This document shows positions 31,052-40,543 of a stretch of DNA of 64,000 bases, piece after piece. The translations under genes and the position numbers were made by a program. Each line of letters opens with the position of its first letter. Position 1 is the first letter of the stretch. The stretch spans positions 186,001 to 250,000 of the forward strand of contig CAVOXI010000003.1 in NCBI GenBank assembly GCA_963700395.1, read 5' to 3'. The notes beneath the pieces are model-generated. The model saw only the letters and a program-made list of their open reading frames with translations, was not told where the DNA came from and did not search any database. This DNA comes from Prado023 sp963700395 (lineage in GTDB: Bacteria > Actinomycetota > Actinomycetes > S36-B12 > CAIYMF01).

Positions 31052-33280
31052 ATGGATTCGATGATGCTGATCCGGGCAACGGTCGGTCTGATCATCATTG
31101 CGGTGGCGGGGTTCCTGGCCCTCAAGCGCGCGTGGTTCCTCCAGGGGCTGGTCAGGTCCGGGCAGCCCGCGGTGGGCCGCACCGACCAGGTCGGCGCCCG
31201 GGTGCAGGTCGAGGCCACTGAGGTCCTCGGCCAGAGGAAGCTGCTCAAGTGGAGCGTCCCCGGCATCGCCCACGTGTTCGTCTTCTTCGGCTTCCTGATC
31301 CTGACGCTGACCGTGGTCGAGGCCTTCGGCGAGCTCTTCTTCGCCGGTTTCGCCTTCCCCATCATCGGGACGTGGCCGGTCGTGCGGTTCCTCGAGGACG
31401 TCTTCGCCGTCCTGGTCCTGGTCGGGATCCTCGTGTTCGCGATCATCCGCTACCGGAACAACCCCGCCAAGGAGGGCCGCTGGTCGCGGTTCTTCGGCTC
31501 GCACACCTCCGGTGCGTGGCTGGTCCTGTTCATGATCTTCATGGTCGTGGCAACGCTCCTGCTCTACCGGGGCGCGAAGATCAACGCCGACGGTCCCGAG
31601 GGCATGGACGGCGCGTTCGCCTCCCACGCCGTGGCCACTGTGCTCGAGCCCCTGGGTGAGACCGCCAACGAGTGGCTGCTGACCCTGGGCCTCTGGGCGC
31701 ACGTCGCGGTCATCCTCGGCTTCCTGCTGATCGTGCTGCACAGCAAGCACCTGCACATCTTCGCCGCCCCCATCAACGTGTACTTCTCCCGGCGGCCCGA
31801 CGGCCTCGGACCGCTGCTCGAGATGTACTCCGGCACCGAGAAGATCGACTTCGAGGACCCCGCCGACGACGCCGTGTTCGGCCGTGGCCGGATCGAGGAC
31901 TTCACCTGGAAGGGCCTGCTCGACCTGGCGACCTGCACCGAGTGCGGTCGCTGCCAGAGCCAGTGCCCGGCGTGGAACACCGAGAAGCCGCTGAGCCCGA
32001 AGCTCATGATCATGGACCTGCGGGACCACGCGTTCACGAAGGCCCCGTACATCAAGGCCACGCAGGCCAAGCTCGACGGGAAGAACGTCGAGTTCGGCGA
32101 GGTCGACGACGAGGTCCTGGCCACCATGTCCGAGAAGGTCCAGGCCGAGGCGCAGCGGCCCCTGATCGGCGAGCGCGACTTCGACGAGCACCGCGACACC
32201 GACGGCTACGACGCCTCCGGGCACCGCTCGCACGAGGGCCCGGTCATCGACGTCGACGCCCTGTGGTCCTGCACCACGTGCGGCGCCTGCGTCAACCAGT
32301 GCCCCGTCGACATCGAGCACATCGACCACTTCATCGACATGCGCCGCCATCAGGTCATGATCGCCACCGAGTTCCCCAACGAGCTCAACAGCCTGTTCAA
32401 GAACCTGGAGAACAAGGGCAACCCGTGGGGCATGAACGCCTCGAAGCGCAACGACTGGATCAGCGAGGTCGACTTCGAGGTCCCCGTGTTCGGCGCCGAG
32501 GGCGAGGACGAGATCCCCGCCGACGTGGAGTACCTGTTCTGGGTCGGCTGCGCCGGCGCCTACGAGGACCGCGCCAAGCAGACCACCAAGGACGTCGCCG
32601 AGCTGCTCAACGTCGCGGGCGTGAAGTACATGGTGCTCGGCGAGGGCGAGACCTGCACCGGCGACCCGGCACGCCGCGCCGGCAACGAGTTCCTGTTCCA
32701 GATGCAGGCGATGCAGAACGTCGAGGTCCTCAACGAGGTCAAGGCCAAGCGCATCGTCGTGACGTGCCCGCACTGCATGAACACCATCGGCCGGGAGTAC
32801 CCGCAGCTCGGCGGTGACTACGAGGTGGTCCACCACAGCCAGCTGCTCGCCACGCTGCTCCGCGACGGTCGGCTCAGGCCGCTCACGCCGATCGACTCCA
32901 CCGTGACCTACCACGACCCGTGCTACCTGGGCCGGCACAACAAGGTGTACGTGCCGCCCCGCGAGCTCGTCGCCTCCGTGCCCGGCGTCCGGCTGGTCGA
33001 GATGGAGCGCACGGCCGACAAGTCCTTCTGCTGTGGCGCCGGTGGTGCGCAGATGTGGATGGAGGAGCGCCTCGGGACGCGCATCAACCAGAACCGCGCC
33101 GATGAGGCGATCGGGACCGGCGCCGACAAGATCGCGGTGGCCTGCCCCTTCTGCTCGGTCATGCTGCACGACGGCGTGACCGTGCGGGCGCAGGAGGCAG
33201 GCGAGGGCGCCACCCCGGTGGAGGTCATCGACGTCGCATCGCTGCTGCTGGGCTCGGTCAGGGCGCCCGCGAACGACTGA
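31052..33280 (+). CDS. membrane iron-sulfur oxidoreductase, EtfD-like
   Basis: A 742-residue fusion. The first ~240 residues carry about five helices with NarI-like His residues (LGLWAHVAVILGFLLIVLHSKHLHIF). Two 4Fe-4S motifs follow (CTECGRCQSQCPAWN and CTTCGACVNQCPVDIEH), then two CCG (heterodisulfide-reductase subunit B/D-like) domains, with FWVGCAGAY and SFCCGAGGAQMWMEE. The layout is that of mycobacterial EtfD (Rv0338c), which passes electrons from electron-transfer flavoprotein to the respiratory chain during fatty-acid oxidation. ATG 31052 has AGGAGG at 31037-31042; the TTG at 31043 abuts that site and is rejected. No etfAB genes are in the window. Function by homology. Confidence 0.85.
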   Translation: MDSMMLIRATVGLIIIAVAGFLALKRAWFLQGLVRSGQPAVGRTDQVGARVQVEATEVLGQRKLLKWSVPGIAHVFVFFGFLILTLTVVEAFGELFFAGFAFPIIGTWPVVRFLEDVFAVLVLVGILVFAIIRYRNNPAKEGRWSRFFGSHTSGAWLVLFMIFMVVATLLLYRGAKINADGPEGMDGAFASHAVATVLEPLGETANEWLLTLGLWAHVAVILGFLLIVLHSKHLHIFAAPINVYFSRRPDGLGPLLEMYSGTEKIDFEDPADDAVFGRGRIEDFTWKGLLDLATCTECGRCQSQCPAWNTEKPLSPKLMIMDLRDHAFTKAPYIKATQAKLDGKNVEFGEVDDEVLATMSEKVQAEAQRPLIGERDFDEHRDTDGYDASGHRSHEGPVIDVDALWSCTTCGACVNQCPVDIEHIDHFIDMRRHQVMIATEFPNELNSLFKNLENKGNPWGMNASKRNDWISEVDFEVPVFGAEGEDEIPADVEYLFWVGCAGAYEDRAKQTTKDVAELLNVAGVKYMVLGEGETCTGDPARRAGNEFLFQMQAMQNVEVLNEVKAKRIVVTCPHCMNTIGREYPQLGGDYEVVHHSQLLATLLRDGRLRPLTPIDSTVTYHDPCYLGRHNKVYVPPRELVASVPGVRLVEMERTADKSFCCGAGGAQMWMEERLGTRINQNRADEAIGTGADKIAVACPFCSVMLHDGVTVRAQEAGEGATPVEVIDVASLLLGSVRAPAND

Positions 33281-33299
33281 CGGCGGCGAACGCGCACCG

Positions 33300-33342
33300 C
33301 GCGCGAAGGGGGGCCCGACCGGCAGGTCGGCCCCCTCGCGCG
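33300..33342. terminator. terminator between convergent genes
   Basis: CGCGCGA/TCGCGCG, GGGGG/CCCCC and CCGACC/GGTCGG pair in succession around a GGCA loop, with a one-base bulge. It lies between the EtfD-like gene and the convergent MFS gene and could stop both. Confidence 0.75.
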
Positions 33343-33377
33343 TCTCGCTGGAGATGGCCTGCCCCTGATCGCTCACT

Positions 33378-34643
33378 TCATGCGCGGTGGTCCCTGTCGA
33401 CCAGGGCCGGGCCCGCGTCATCCAGGCCGCGGAGCGCGGGAAGGGCAGCGATGAGCAGCGAGAGCCCGACCAGCAGCACCCCGATGATCGCGTAGACCAG
33501 CTGGACCCCCCACGCCTCCACGGCGATCCCCGCCAGCAGCAGGCCCAGTGGTGGGGCTGCGTAGAAGAGCGCCGTCTGCACGCCGTACACCCGGCCCTGC
33601 ACGTGCGCGGGCACCCGGGTCTGCACCAGCGAGTTGAGCAGCGGGTTCATCGGGCCCCACCCGAGACCCAGCAGGAATCCGGCAGCGACGAACACCGGCA
33701 GCGGTGGGAGGAACGCCATCGGGATGATCGCCGCCGTGACGGCGAACATCACGAGCACCACGATCCGGTGCTTGGACGCCCGGGCGGAGAGCCATCCGTA
33801 GGAGAAGGACCCGATCATCCCGCCCGCTGCCAGGGCGGTGAGCGTGAAGCCGTAGCTGCTCGGCTGGCCGATGGCCTCGAAGTGCACGGGCATCAGGACC
33901 GATTCCGTGGGCATGTAGACCATGGCCAGCGCAGCGATGGCCAGGGTCAGCACGCGCAGGGCCTTGTCCGCCATCAGGATCCTCGCCCCGCGCACGATCG
34001 AGGACCAGAACGGCTCGTGGTCGTCGCCGGACTGGTGACGGGACTCACCGATCGCCTCGGTGACGCGGATCCCGCCGACCGCGACGATGGCCAGCACGAA
34101 GGCGGCCGCCGTCACCCAGAAGGAGGGGATGACGCCGATCGTGCTGATCCCGAGCGCGGCCACCGCGGGGCCGATCACCCAGCCTGCGGAGAAGACCCCC
34201 TCGTGGACCCCGTTGATCCGGTCGATGTAGAACCGCCCAGCGTCGGCGACGTCCGGGATCAGCGACTTGCGCGCGGTGTACCCGGCAGGGTCGAAGGTCG
34301 CGCCAAGGACTGCCAGGGCCAGGATCATCGCCAGGGTCAGGACTCCGGCCCGTTCAGCCACGGGGAACAGGCTCACGGACACCGCCGAGAACGCGTCGGA
34401 TGCCATCGACACCCGACGTCGGCCGAACCGGTCGACCAGCGCGCCGACGAACGGCGAGACGAAGATGCCCGGGATCGCAGCCGCCGCCGCAACCAGCCCG
34501 GCGTCGGCCGGCGACCCCGTCTCCTGCAGGACCAGCCAGGGGATCAGCACCGCAACCGTCGCGTTGGCCAACCCACCCAGCAGGTTGGCGACCTGCAGCA
34601 GGACGACGGGGGCGCGACGACGGCCAGGCACGGGGGTCCTCAT
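33378..34643 (-). CDS. major facilitator superfamily exporter (DHA3-like)
   Basis: A 421-residue, 12-helix transporter. The loop between helices 2 and 3 reads GALVDRFGRRRVSM (MFS motif A), and a second symmetric loop SYGWLSARASKHR starts the C-terminal half. Overall layout resembles macrolide-efflux-like (DHA3) transporters. The N-terminus is cytosolic and Arg-rich. ATG 34643, with only a weak ribosome-binding site. Substrate unknown; antibiotic or metabolite efflux is a guess from family. It is isolated, with a 135-base gap before the next minus-strand gene. Confidence 0.85.
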   Translation of the reverse strand: MRTPVPGRRRAPVVLLQVANLLGGLANATVAVLIPWLVLQETGSPADAGLVAAAAAIPGIFVSPFVGALVDRFGRRRVSMASDAFSAVSVSLFPVAERAGVLTLAMILALAVLGATFDPAGYTARKSLIPDVADAGRFYIDRINGVHEGVFSAGWVIGPAVAALGISTIGVIPSFWVTAAAFVLAIVAVGGIRVTEAIGESRHQSGDDHEPFWSSIVRGARILMADKALRVLTLAIAALAMVYMPTESVLMPVHFEAIGQPSSYGFTLTALAAGGMIGSFSYGWLSARASKHRIVVLVMFAVTAAIIPMAFLPPLPVFVAAGFLLGLGWGPMNPLLNSLVQTRVPAHVQGRVYGVQTALFYAAPPLGLLLAGIAVEAWGVQLVYAIIGVLLVGLSLLIAALPALRGLDDAGPALVDRDHRA

Positions 34644-34778
34644 CTTGAGTGGGGTCCGCCCAGCGTAGGGCCGTCCCCAGGCTCGAGGGTGAGGGCTGGG
34701 AGGTCCGGGACTCGGCTGGGCGAGTGGGCGCAGGCTGCCGCCGAGTGCGCGGCGGGGCTGGCGCGTGGGCGGCTTCGC

Positions 34779-36461
34779 CTACAGCCCGAGGTCATCGGCT
34801 GGGCCGTCGCCCTCCCCGTCCGTCGAGCCGTCATCCGGCAGGTCCGCGCCAGGCTTCGGGTCGGTTGCGGCTCCGACGGGCCAGACCGCCGAGGGGCCGA
34901 GCCGGTAGAGCGTGAGGTTCCCGGCCGTTGAGGTGAACAGCTCCTCCCATCCGGGACCGGGCAGGGGCCCGAACGCCTCGTCCACCGGCTCCAGGGCCCT
35001 CCGGCAGTGCCAGCAGGTGCGATCCTCGGCACTGTAGATCACGACGTACTCGCCCGGCTGGGGGTACTGGCTGGCCGAGGACGGGGGGAACCTGACCAGC
35101 CGGTTCAGCGAGCGGAAGCTGCCCGCCTCCCACCGCGGGTCGCCGAAGGGTCCGGTCTGGTAGGCGGGGAGGACCCGCTGGGTGCCCCAATCGGCCCAGA
35201 CCCGCGCGTCGGCCAACTCGTCAGCCTGCGACGCGAGATGGGTGCGCAGCTCCACCATCGCGTCACCGCCATTGGGCGCGAACCCCGGGTAGGACGTGGC
35301 GAAGCGGACCGCCGGGACCATCACCCCCAGTGCCAGCAGCGCGCCACCGGAGGCGGCGGCGACGCGCCACGCCCCACGGGAGCTGCGGATGAGGATCATC
35401 AACGTGCCCACCGCCACCAGCATCAGCGGGACGATGAACGACAGCCAGTAGCGCGCGACGTCCAGGCGGACCGAGGGGTGCGACGGGTCCAGGGGACCGC
35501 CCTGGACCCAGAGCAGGCCCACGGTCAGCATCCCCCACGCCCAGATCCGGCCGAGCTCCGCGCGGAACACGAGCCCGCCCACCGCGCCCACTGCCAGGCA
35601 GGCCAGCAGCGCGGGTCCGCCGGATATCTCCAGGATCGACCGGGGCAGGATCGTCACGTACCACCACCGTGACTGGCCCACGTAGCCCGCGTCCGAGGTG
35701 ACCTCCGACTCGGAGATGTCGGCTCCGAGGATGATCCGGAACTTCAGGAACGGGTCGTCGTAGACCACGGCGCACAACAGCACGTCGAGGACCAGCCACG
35801 CCAGGGCCGGCGGGGCGAACCACGCCAGGGTCACCAGCGGTCGGCCGATGCGCCAGAGGATCCATCCGATCACCGGCCAGGCGAAGATGGCCGTCTCACG
35901 GACCTCGAAGCTCCACCCGGTCACGAACCCGCAGGCAACGAGCAGGGCGGGAACCCGCCACCCCCAGGCCACGCCGACCTCAGGCGCCTCATCGGCGGCG
36001 TCCGCGGCGAGGGTCGCCAGGAGCAGGGCCAACCCGATGAGCGTCGTGGCGGTCAGGTCGGTGTACCCACGGGTCAGGTTGACGAAGACCAGGGGCGTGC
36101 CCAGGGCGAACGCAGCCGCCAGGACCCCGGTGGACCTCGACACGTAGCGCGTGCCCAGCAAGTACAGGACAGCTGCCAGCACGCCCGTGCTGATCACCGG
36201 CACGACGTAGTAGGTGGCCGTCGAGTCACCCCACATCCGGGCGAACGGGATGATCGGCAGCAGGAACCCCCATCGGGACAGCCCCGAGGGCCTCCACGTG
36301 CCATCCGGGAACGCCAGCGCGCCCTGCACGTAGTGCCAGGGGTCGGTCGGCACGAGCGCCGAGCGGTAGGCCAGGGCGATGCCGATCGCGACGGCCGCCA
36401 CCAGGCAGGCCCACCCGAGGTCACGCAGGTGGATCGCCCGGCCCCATTCGAGTGACCTCAC
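34779..36461 (-). CDS. multi-pass membrane glycosyltransferase-like protein (GT-C, PMT_2/ArnT type)
   Basis: A 560-residue protein with about eleven hydrophobic helices followed by a ~170-residue extracytoplasmic C-terminal part with a CWHCRRAL motif and an acidic tail. The N-terminal loop RSALVPTDPWHYVQGAL carries an Asp in the place used by GT-C enzymes of the dolichyl/undecaprenyl-sugar group (GT39/ArnT). It would transfer a lipid-linked sugar outside the membrane. The start is GTG 36461, overlapping the stop of the upstream GT2 gene (GTGA), so both are one operon. A frameshift in the GT2 gene makes the two appear as a single 894-codon open frame; this is an artefact. Confidence 0.75.
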   Translation of the reverse strand: MRSLEWGRAIHLRDLGWACLVAAVAIGIALAYRSALVPTDPWHYVQGALAFPDGTWRPSGLSRWGFLLPIIPFARMWGDSTATYYVVPVISTGVLAAVLYLLGTRYVSRSTGVLAAAFALGTPLVFVNLTRGYTDLTATTLIGLALLLATLAADAADEAPEVGVAWGWRVPALLVACGFVTGWSFEVRETAIFAWPVIGWILWRIGRPLVTLAWFAPPALAWLVLDVLLCAVVYDDPFLKFRIILGADISESEVTSDAGYVGQSRWWYVTILPRSILEISGGPALLACLAVGAVGGLVFRAELGRIWAWGMLTVGLLWVQGGPLDPSHPSVRLDVARYWLSFIVPLMLVAVGTLMILIRSSRGAWRVAAASGGALLALGVMVPAVRFATSYPGFAPNGGDAMVELRTHLASQADELADARVWADWGTQRVLPAYQTGPFGDPRWEAGSFRSLNRLVRFPPSSASQYPQPGEYVVIYSAEDRTCWHCRRALEPVDEAFGPLPGPGWEELFTSTAGNLTLYRLGPSAVWPVGAATDPKPGADLPDDGSTDGEGDGPADDLGL

Positions 36462-37463
36462 AGCCGTCGCTCCGCCCAGCTCCAGTAGCGCGCCAGAGCC
36501 CTGCTCACGGGAGCCGGGACGCCCGGCCCGAGCCCGGCAGGTGGGTCGAGCGGTCCGCGGAACAGGTGAGCCAGCTCCCGGTCGGGGACACTGCGCGCGG
36601 CCTGGATCCCTCGTCGCCGATCCGCCAGGGACGTGCGATGGGTCACCAACCAGCGCCACCCGTCCACCTTGTCCCGGGCCCAGCCGTCGCGGACGGACAC
36701 CAGCAGGACGCCGCCCTCGACGACCAGGGCGGGCACGGCGACGAGCCAGCGGGTCCGCCGCTCGGGCAGCAGCATCAGGTTGATGAGGCGGTTGCGCTCG
36801 AGCAGGTAGAACTTGGCCGGAGTTCCGGGCGAAGTCGTAGTGGTGCACGACGACCGCCTCCGGCTCGTGGACCACCCGGTAGCCGGCCTGCCATGCCCGC
36901 AGCGACAGGTACACGTCCTCGCAGTAGGCGACGTAGTCGGCGTCGAACCCGCCCAGGGCGTCCCAGACCTCCCGGCGCACCGCGAAGGTCACGCCCGTGA
37001 TCGAGGCCACCTCGGTGAGCGCTGCGTGATCCGCAGCCGGATCCCCGAGGCCGCCGACCCACGAGAACATGAGGAAGTGCACCGGGTTGCCCGCGGTGTT
37101 GAGGACCGCCGGATCCTCGGCCAGCCTGATGCTGGCCGAGGCCAGCCCGACGTCGGGCTCGGCGACGCGCCGGACCAGCGCGGCCAGGGCACCGGGCTGC
37201 ACGAGGGCGTCGGAGTTGACGAACACCAGGACGTCTCCGGTGGCGTGACTCGCGGCGTAGTTGCAGCCGCCCGCATAGCCCAGGTTGCGCCCGGCAGCGA
37301 GCACGCGGACCCCGGGCATCCCGCGCACGGCGTCGACCGGTCCGGGCGCCGCGTCGTTGTCGACGACCACGATGTCCTCGGCCCCGTCAGCGACGAGGGC
37401 CGCGACGCAGGCGGCGAGCGTGGGCTCGGCGCCGTGGGCCAGGACGATCGCAGAGGCCCGCAC
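36458..37463 (-). CDS. family 2 glycosyltransferase, frameshifted
   Basis: A GT-A fold transferase of about 334 residues. It begins ASAIVLAHGAEPTLAACV, with the nucleotide-binding VVDNDAAPGPV, the DxD-type VFVNSDALVQPG and the acceptor-site GGFDADYVAYCEDVYLSLRAW (ED motif). After HHYDFARN an extra base at 36821 shifts the frame; removing it restores PAKFYLLERNRLINLMLLPERR, the usual GT2 continuation, ending in ARYWSWAERRL with the stop at 36458. GTG start 37463. Rhamnosyl- or galactofuranosyl-type transferases have this layout. The stop overlaps the next gene. Divergent from the DUF4012 gene. Confidence 0.82.
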
Positions 37464-37577
37464 GCGCTCACCCTAGCCGCCGGGCCCGCCGGATCACGTC
37501 CGACCGGCCCGAAGCACGCCTCGGGTTACGATAGTGGCTCCAGGTCGGGACGTTCCGAGTCGCAGCGGGGGTGGGCG

Positions 37578-39423
37578 ATGCGCAGGAGGGGATGGCTCGC
37601 CCTGATCCTGCTGGCGCCCCTCGCCCTGATCGCGATCGGCACCCAGGTGGCCGGCGTGACCGGCCTCGTCGGCGTCGCACAGTCCGCCATCGCCGGGCGC
37701 GCCCGCGACAGTGCCGGGCTCGAGCGCGGCCTCGGGACCATCCGGACCGCCGCGACATCCTCGACCTGACCTGGTCCTCGCCGGCGGCTCGCGTCCTTGA
37801 GTACAACCCGATGACGCTGGGTGCGATGGACGACCTGCGCGCATCGGCGCACGCGCTGGCCGTGGGCACGCGACGTGCTGGACCCACTGGCCGAGATCGG
37901 CACGGCGGCCGTCGGCTTCGACGGCGAACCGCCGATCATCAGCGGGACCACGATCGATCCGCTGAAGGCTCGAGGGGCTGGCCGAGCCCGGTCGCCGAGG
38001 TCCACGCGGCCCTGGCGGCGACCGGCGACGGCCCTGGCCGAGGTCAGGGGCTCGGGCCTCCTCGGCCGACCGATCGGCGCCGTCGCCGACTCCGTGGCCG
38101 GGTCCGTCGCTGACCTGACCCAGCTGGCCGGCGCGGCCGAGATCGCGATGCCCGACGTGGCCGAGGCCCTGGGATCCGACGGAGCCCAAGCGCTACCTGG
38201 TCGGCGGCCCTCAACGACGCCGAGCTCTTCGGCTCCGGGGGAGCCCCGCTGTCGGCGTTCGTGGTGCAGGCGGACAAGGGCTCCCTGTCGGTCCCGATCT
38301 CCGGACAGCTGGAGTCCAAGCTGTCGCCCAACAACCCGCCGATCGACTGGAAGCACGAGGGCGGGCCCCCCTGGTACCGGAAGGGCAAGCGCTACCCGTT
38401 CGTGAACTCGAACTTCCATCCCGACTTCGGCACGGCCTCGGTGGACATGCGTCGGGCGTGGGCTGCGCTGGGCTACCCGGAGGTCGACGGGGTCGTCACG
38501 GTGGACATGAGCGCCCTGGCCTCGATGCTGGCCTGGACCGGGGCCGTCGAGTCGCCCGGCTTCGGGGAGGATCAGCTCCGAGACGCTCGTGCGCAGCCGT
38601 CCTGGTGGACTCCTACCGGCAGTTCAACAGCCCCGAGGGCGTGCTCGAGCGGCATGCGCGCAACGAGGAGCTGACCAGGGCCCTGATGAAGCACCTGACC
38701 CAGCCCATGAACCTCATGTCCGCGGTCCGCGGCACGATGGACGCGATCCCGCCCCGGCACATCCAGGCCTCGTTCGACGCCCCCGACCTGCAGGACGCGG
38801 TCGACGCGCTCGCGGCCGGCGGGGAGCTCTGGCGACGGGGCCGGGCGACCTGATCGCGGTGCACTCCCAGAGCGCCCCCAACAAGCTGTCGGTGTTCCAG
38901 GACCGCCGCATCACGCAGGAGGTCCAGCTGACCGCCGGAGGGCGGCGCCACGGTTCGCCGCACCATCTCGTTCACCAACGCCGTCCCCGAGGGCCTGGAG
39001 GGCGATCCCACGACCTACTGCCGGGTACCTCGCCCTGCGCGCCCGCATGCGGGTCGCCTATCGACTCCCGCTGACCGCCACCGACACCCGGATCACCACG
39101 GGGAACTCCGTCTGCCCTGGTCCCGGTGGCACGCACCGGTCCGTTCCCGGATGATCGCGGCGGGCAGGTGCTCTGGCAGGGCCACGAGACGCGCGCCCGG
39201 CGAGACCACCACCGTGGTCATGGAGTACACGCTGCCCGACGGCACGTTCGCGCCCGGGACCTACGACGTCCACGCCGACCCCCAGGCGCTGGCCCATCCT
39301 GCGGAGCTGACGGTCAAGGTGCGCCCGGCACCCGGGTCGACCCTCGCCCGGACCCCGGGTGGACCGAGTCCGGCGCGGGACATGCTGAGTGGTCGGGGCA
39401 CCTTGACCATCCGCTGCACCTGA
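37578..39423 (+). pseudogene. DUF4012 membrane-anchored protein, broken by many frameshifts
   Basis: One N-terminal hydrophobic helix (RRRGWLALILLAPLALIAIG) is followed by a large soluble domain typical of DUF4012 proteins of actinobacterial polysaccharide loci. Recognisable blocks are WSSPAARVLEYNPMTLG, DPLAEIGTAAVGFDGEPP, GSLSVPISGQLESKLSPNN, PFVNSNFHPDFGTASVDMRR, AVLVDSYRQFNSPEGVLE, APNKLSVFQDRRITQEVQL and ETTTVVMEYTLPDGTFAPG. They lie in different frames: about fourteen single-base shifts are needed (near 37752, 37870, 37975, 37988, 38030, 38186, 38203, 38570, 38595, 38828, 38940, 39022, 39123 and 39188). Each block is free of stops. ATG 37578 has a G-rich site before it. Read literally it cannot be expressed; the pattern suggests sequencing errors. 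Confidence 0.8.
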
Positions 39424-39433
39424 CGGTCGGCTG

Positions 39434-40543
39434 ATGCGGATCGCCCTGCTCGGGACCCGCGGGGTCCCCGCACGCTACGGCGGCTTCGAGACCGCCGCCG
39501 AGGAGATCGGCAGGCGCCTGGCCGAGCGCGGCCACGACGTCGTCGTCTACTGCCGCAACCCCGGCCAGACCCGGACCGAGTACCTCGGCATGCGCCTGGT
39601 CAACCTCCCGGCCGTGCGGCATCGAGGCCGTCGAGACCCTGAGCCACACCGGACTGTCGTCGGGCACGCGATCGCCGGGAGCATCCGGACGTCGCGATCG
39701 TCTTCAACGCCGCGAACGCGCCCTTCCTCCCCGCCCTGCGCGCGGCCAGGATCCCCGTGGCCGTGCACGTCGACGGGCTCGAGTGGAAGCGCGCCAAGTG
39801 GGGCGCGCGGGCGTCGGGCTACTACCGCTGGGCGGAGGCGCGCAGCACCCGCTGGGCCGATGCCGTGATCGCCGATTCCCACGGGATCGCCGACCACCTG
39901 CGCGACGCGCACGGCATCCAGGCGCGCTACATCCCCTATGGCGCGCCGATCGTGACCCCCGACGCGCACCGACTGGCCGAGCTGGGAGTTCGCCCCGCGC
40001 CACTACCACCTCGTCGTCGCGCGGTTCGAGCCCGAGAACCACGTGCGCGAGATCGTCGCGGGCTACGCGGCCTCACGATGCACGACTGCCGCTGATCGTG
40101 GTCGGCGATGCCCCGTACGCCGATGCCTACCGGGCGCAGGTGCATCGCTGCCGCCGGCAGCCGACCCCCGCATCCGCTTCCTGGGCAGCCTCTGGGACAC
40201 CGACCTGCTCGACGCCCTGTACGCCCACGCCCTGACCTACCTGCACGGGCACAGCGTCGGGGGGACCAACCCGTCGCTGCTGCGGGCGCTGGGCGCCGGC
40301 GCGCCGGTCTGCGCCTACGACGTCGTGTTCAACCGGGAGGTCGCCGCGGCTGCGGGCCTCTACTTCACGACACCCGGGGACGTGGCGGCGCTGTGCGAGG
40401 CCGCGGAGCAGGACCCGGAGGCAGCGATCACGCGCGGCTCGGCCGGCCAGGCGGACGTGGCCACCCGGTACCGGTGGTCGGACGTGGCCGACGCCTACGA
40501 GGATCTCGCGCAGGAGCTGCTCAGTACGCGCCGTGCCCGGTGA
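39434..40543 (+). pseudogene. GT4 glycosyltransferase (DUF1972 N-terminus), broken by frameshifts
   Basis: Starts MRIALLGTRGVPARYGGFET, the hallmark of the DUF1972/GT4 rhamnosyltransferase-like group, ten bases after the DUF4012 stop. Further blocks in other frames are VAVHVDGLEWKRAKWGARA, DAVIADSHGIADHLRD, PLIVVGDAPYADAYRAQVH, RIRFLGSLWDTDLLDALYA and THGHSVGGTNP-type LTYLHGHSVGGTNPSLLRA (the donor-binding Glu-x7-Glu region is ALGAGAPVCAYDVVFNREV). At least six indels are needed, near 39621, 39662, 39672, 39987, 40080-40090 and 40145-40160. It would add a sugar to a lipid-linked precursor. The 3' end overlaps the convergent sugar transferase by 23 bases. Confidence 0.8.

Noticed and set aside
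34779..37463. One 894-residue GT2-plus-membrane protein
   Set aside because: The middle ~140 residues are frame-shifted nonsense. Removing one base at 36821 restores a normal GT2 end and a GTGA overlap with a separate downstream gene.
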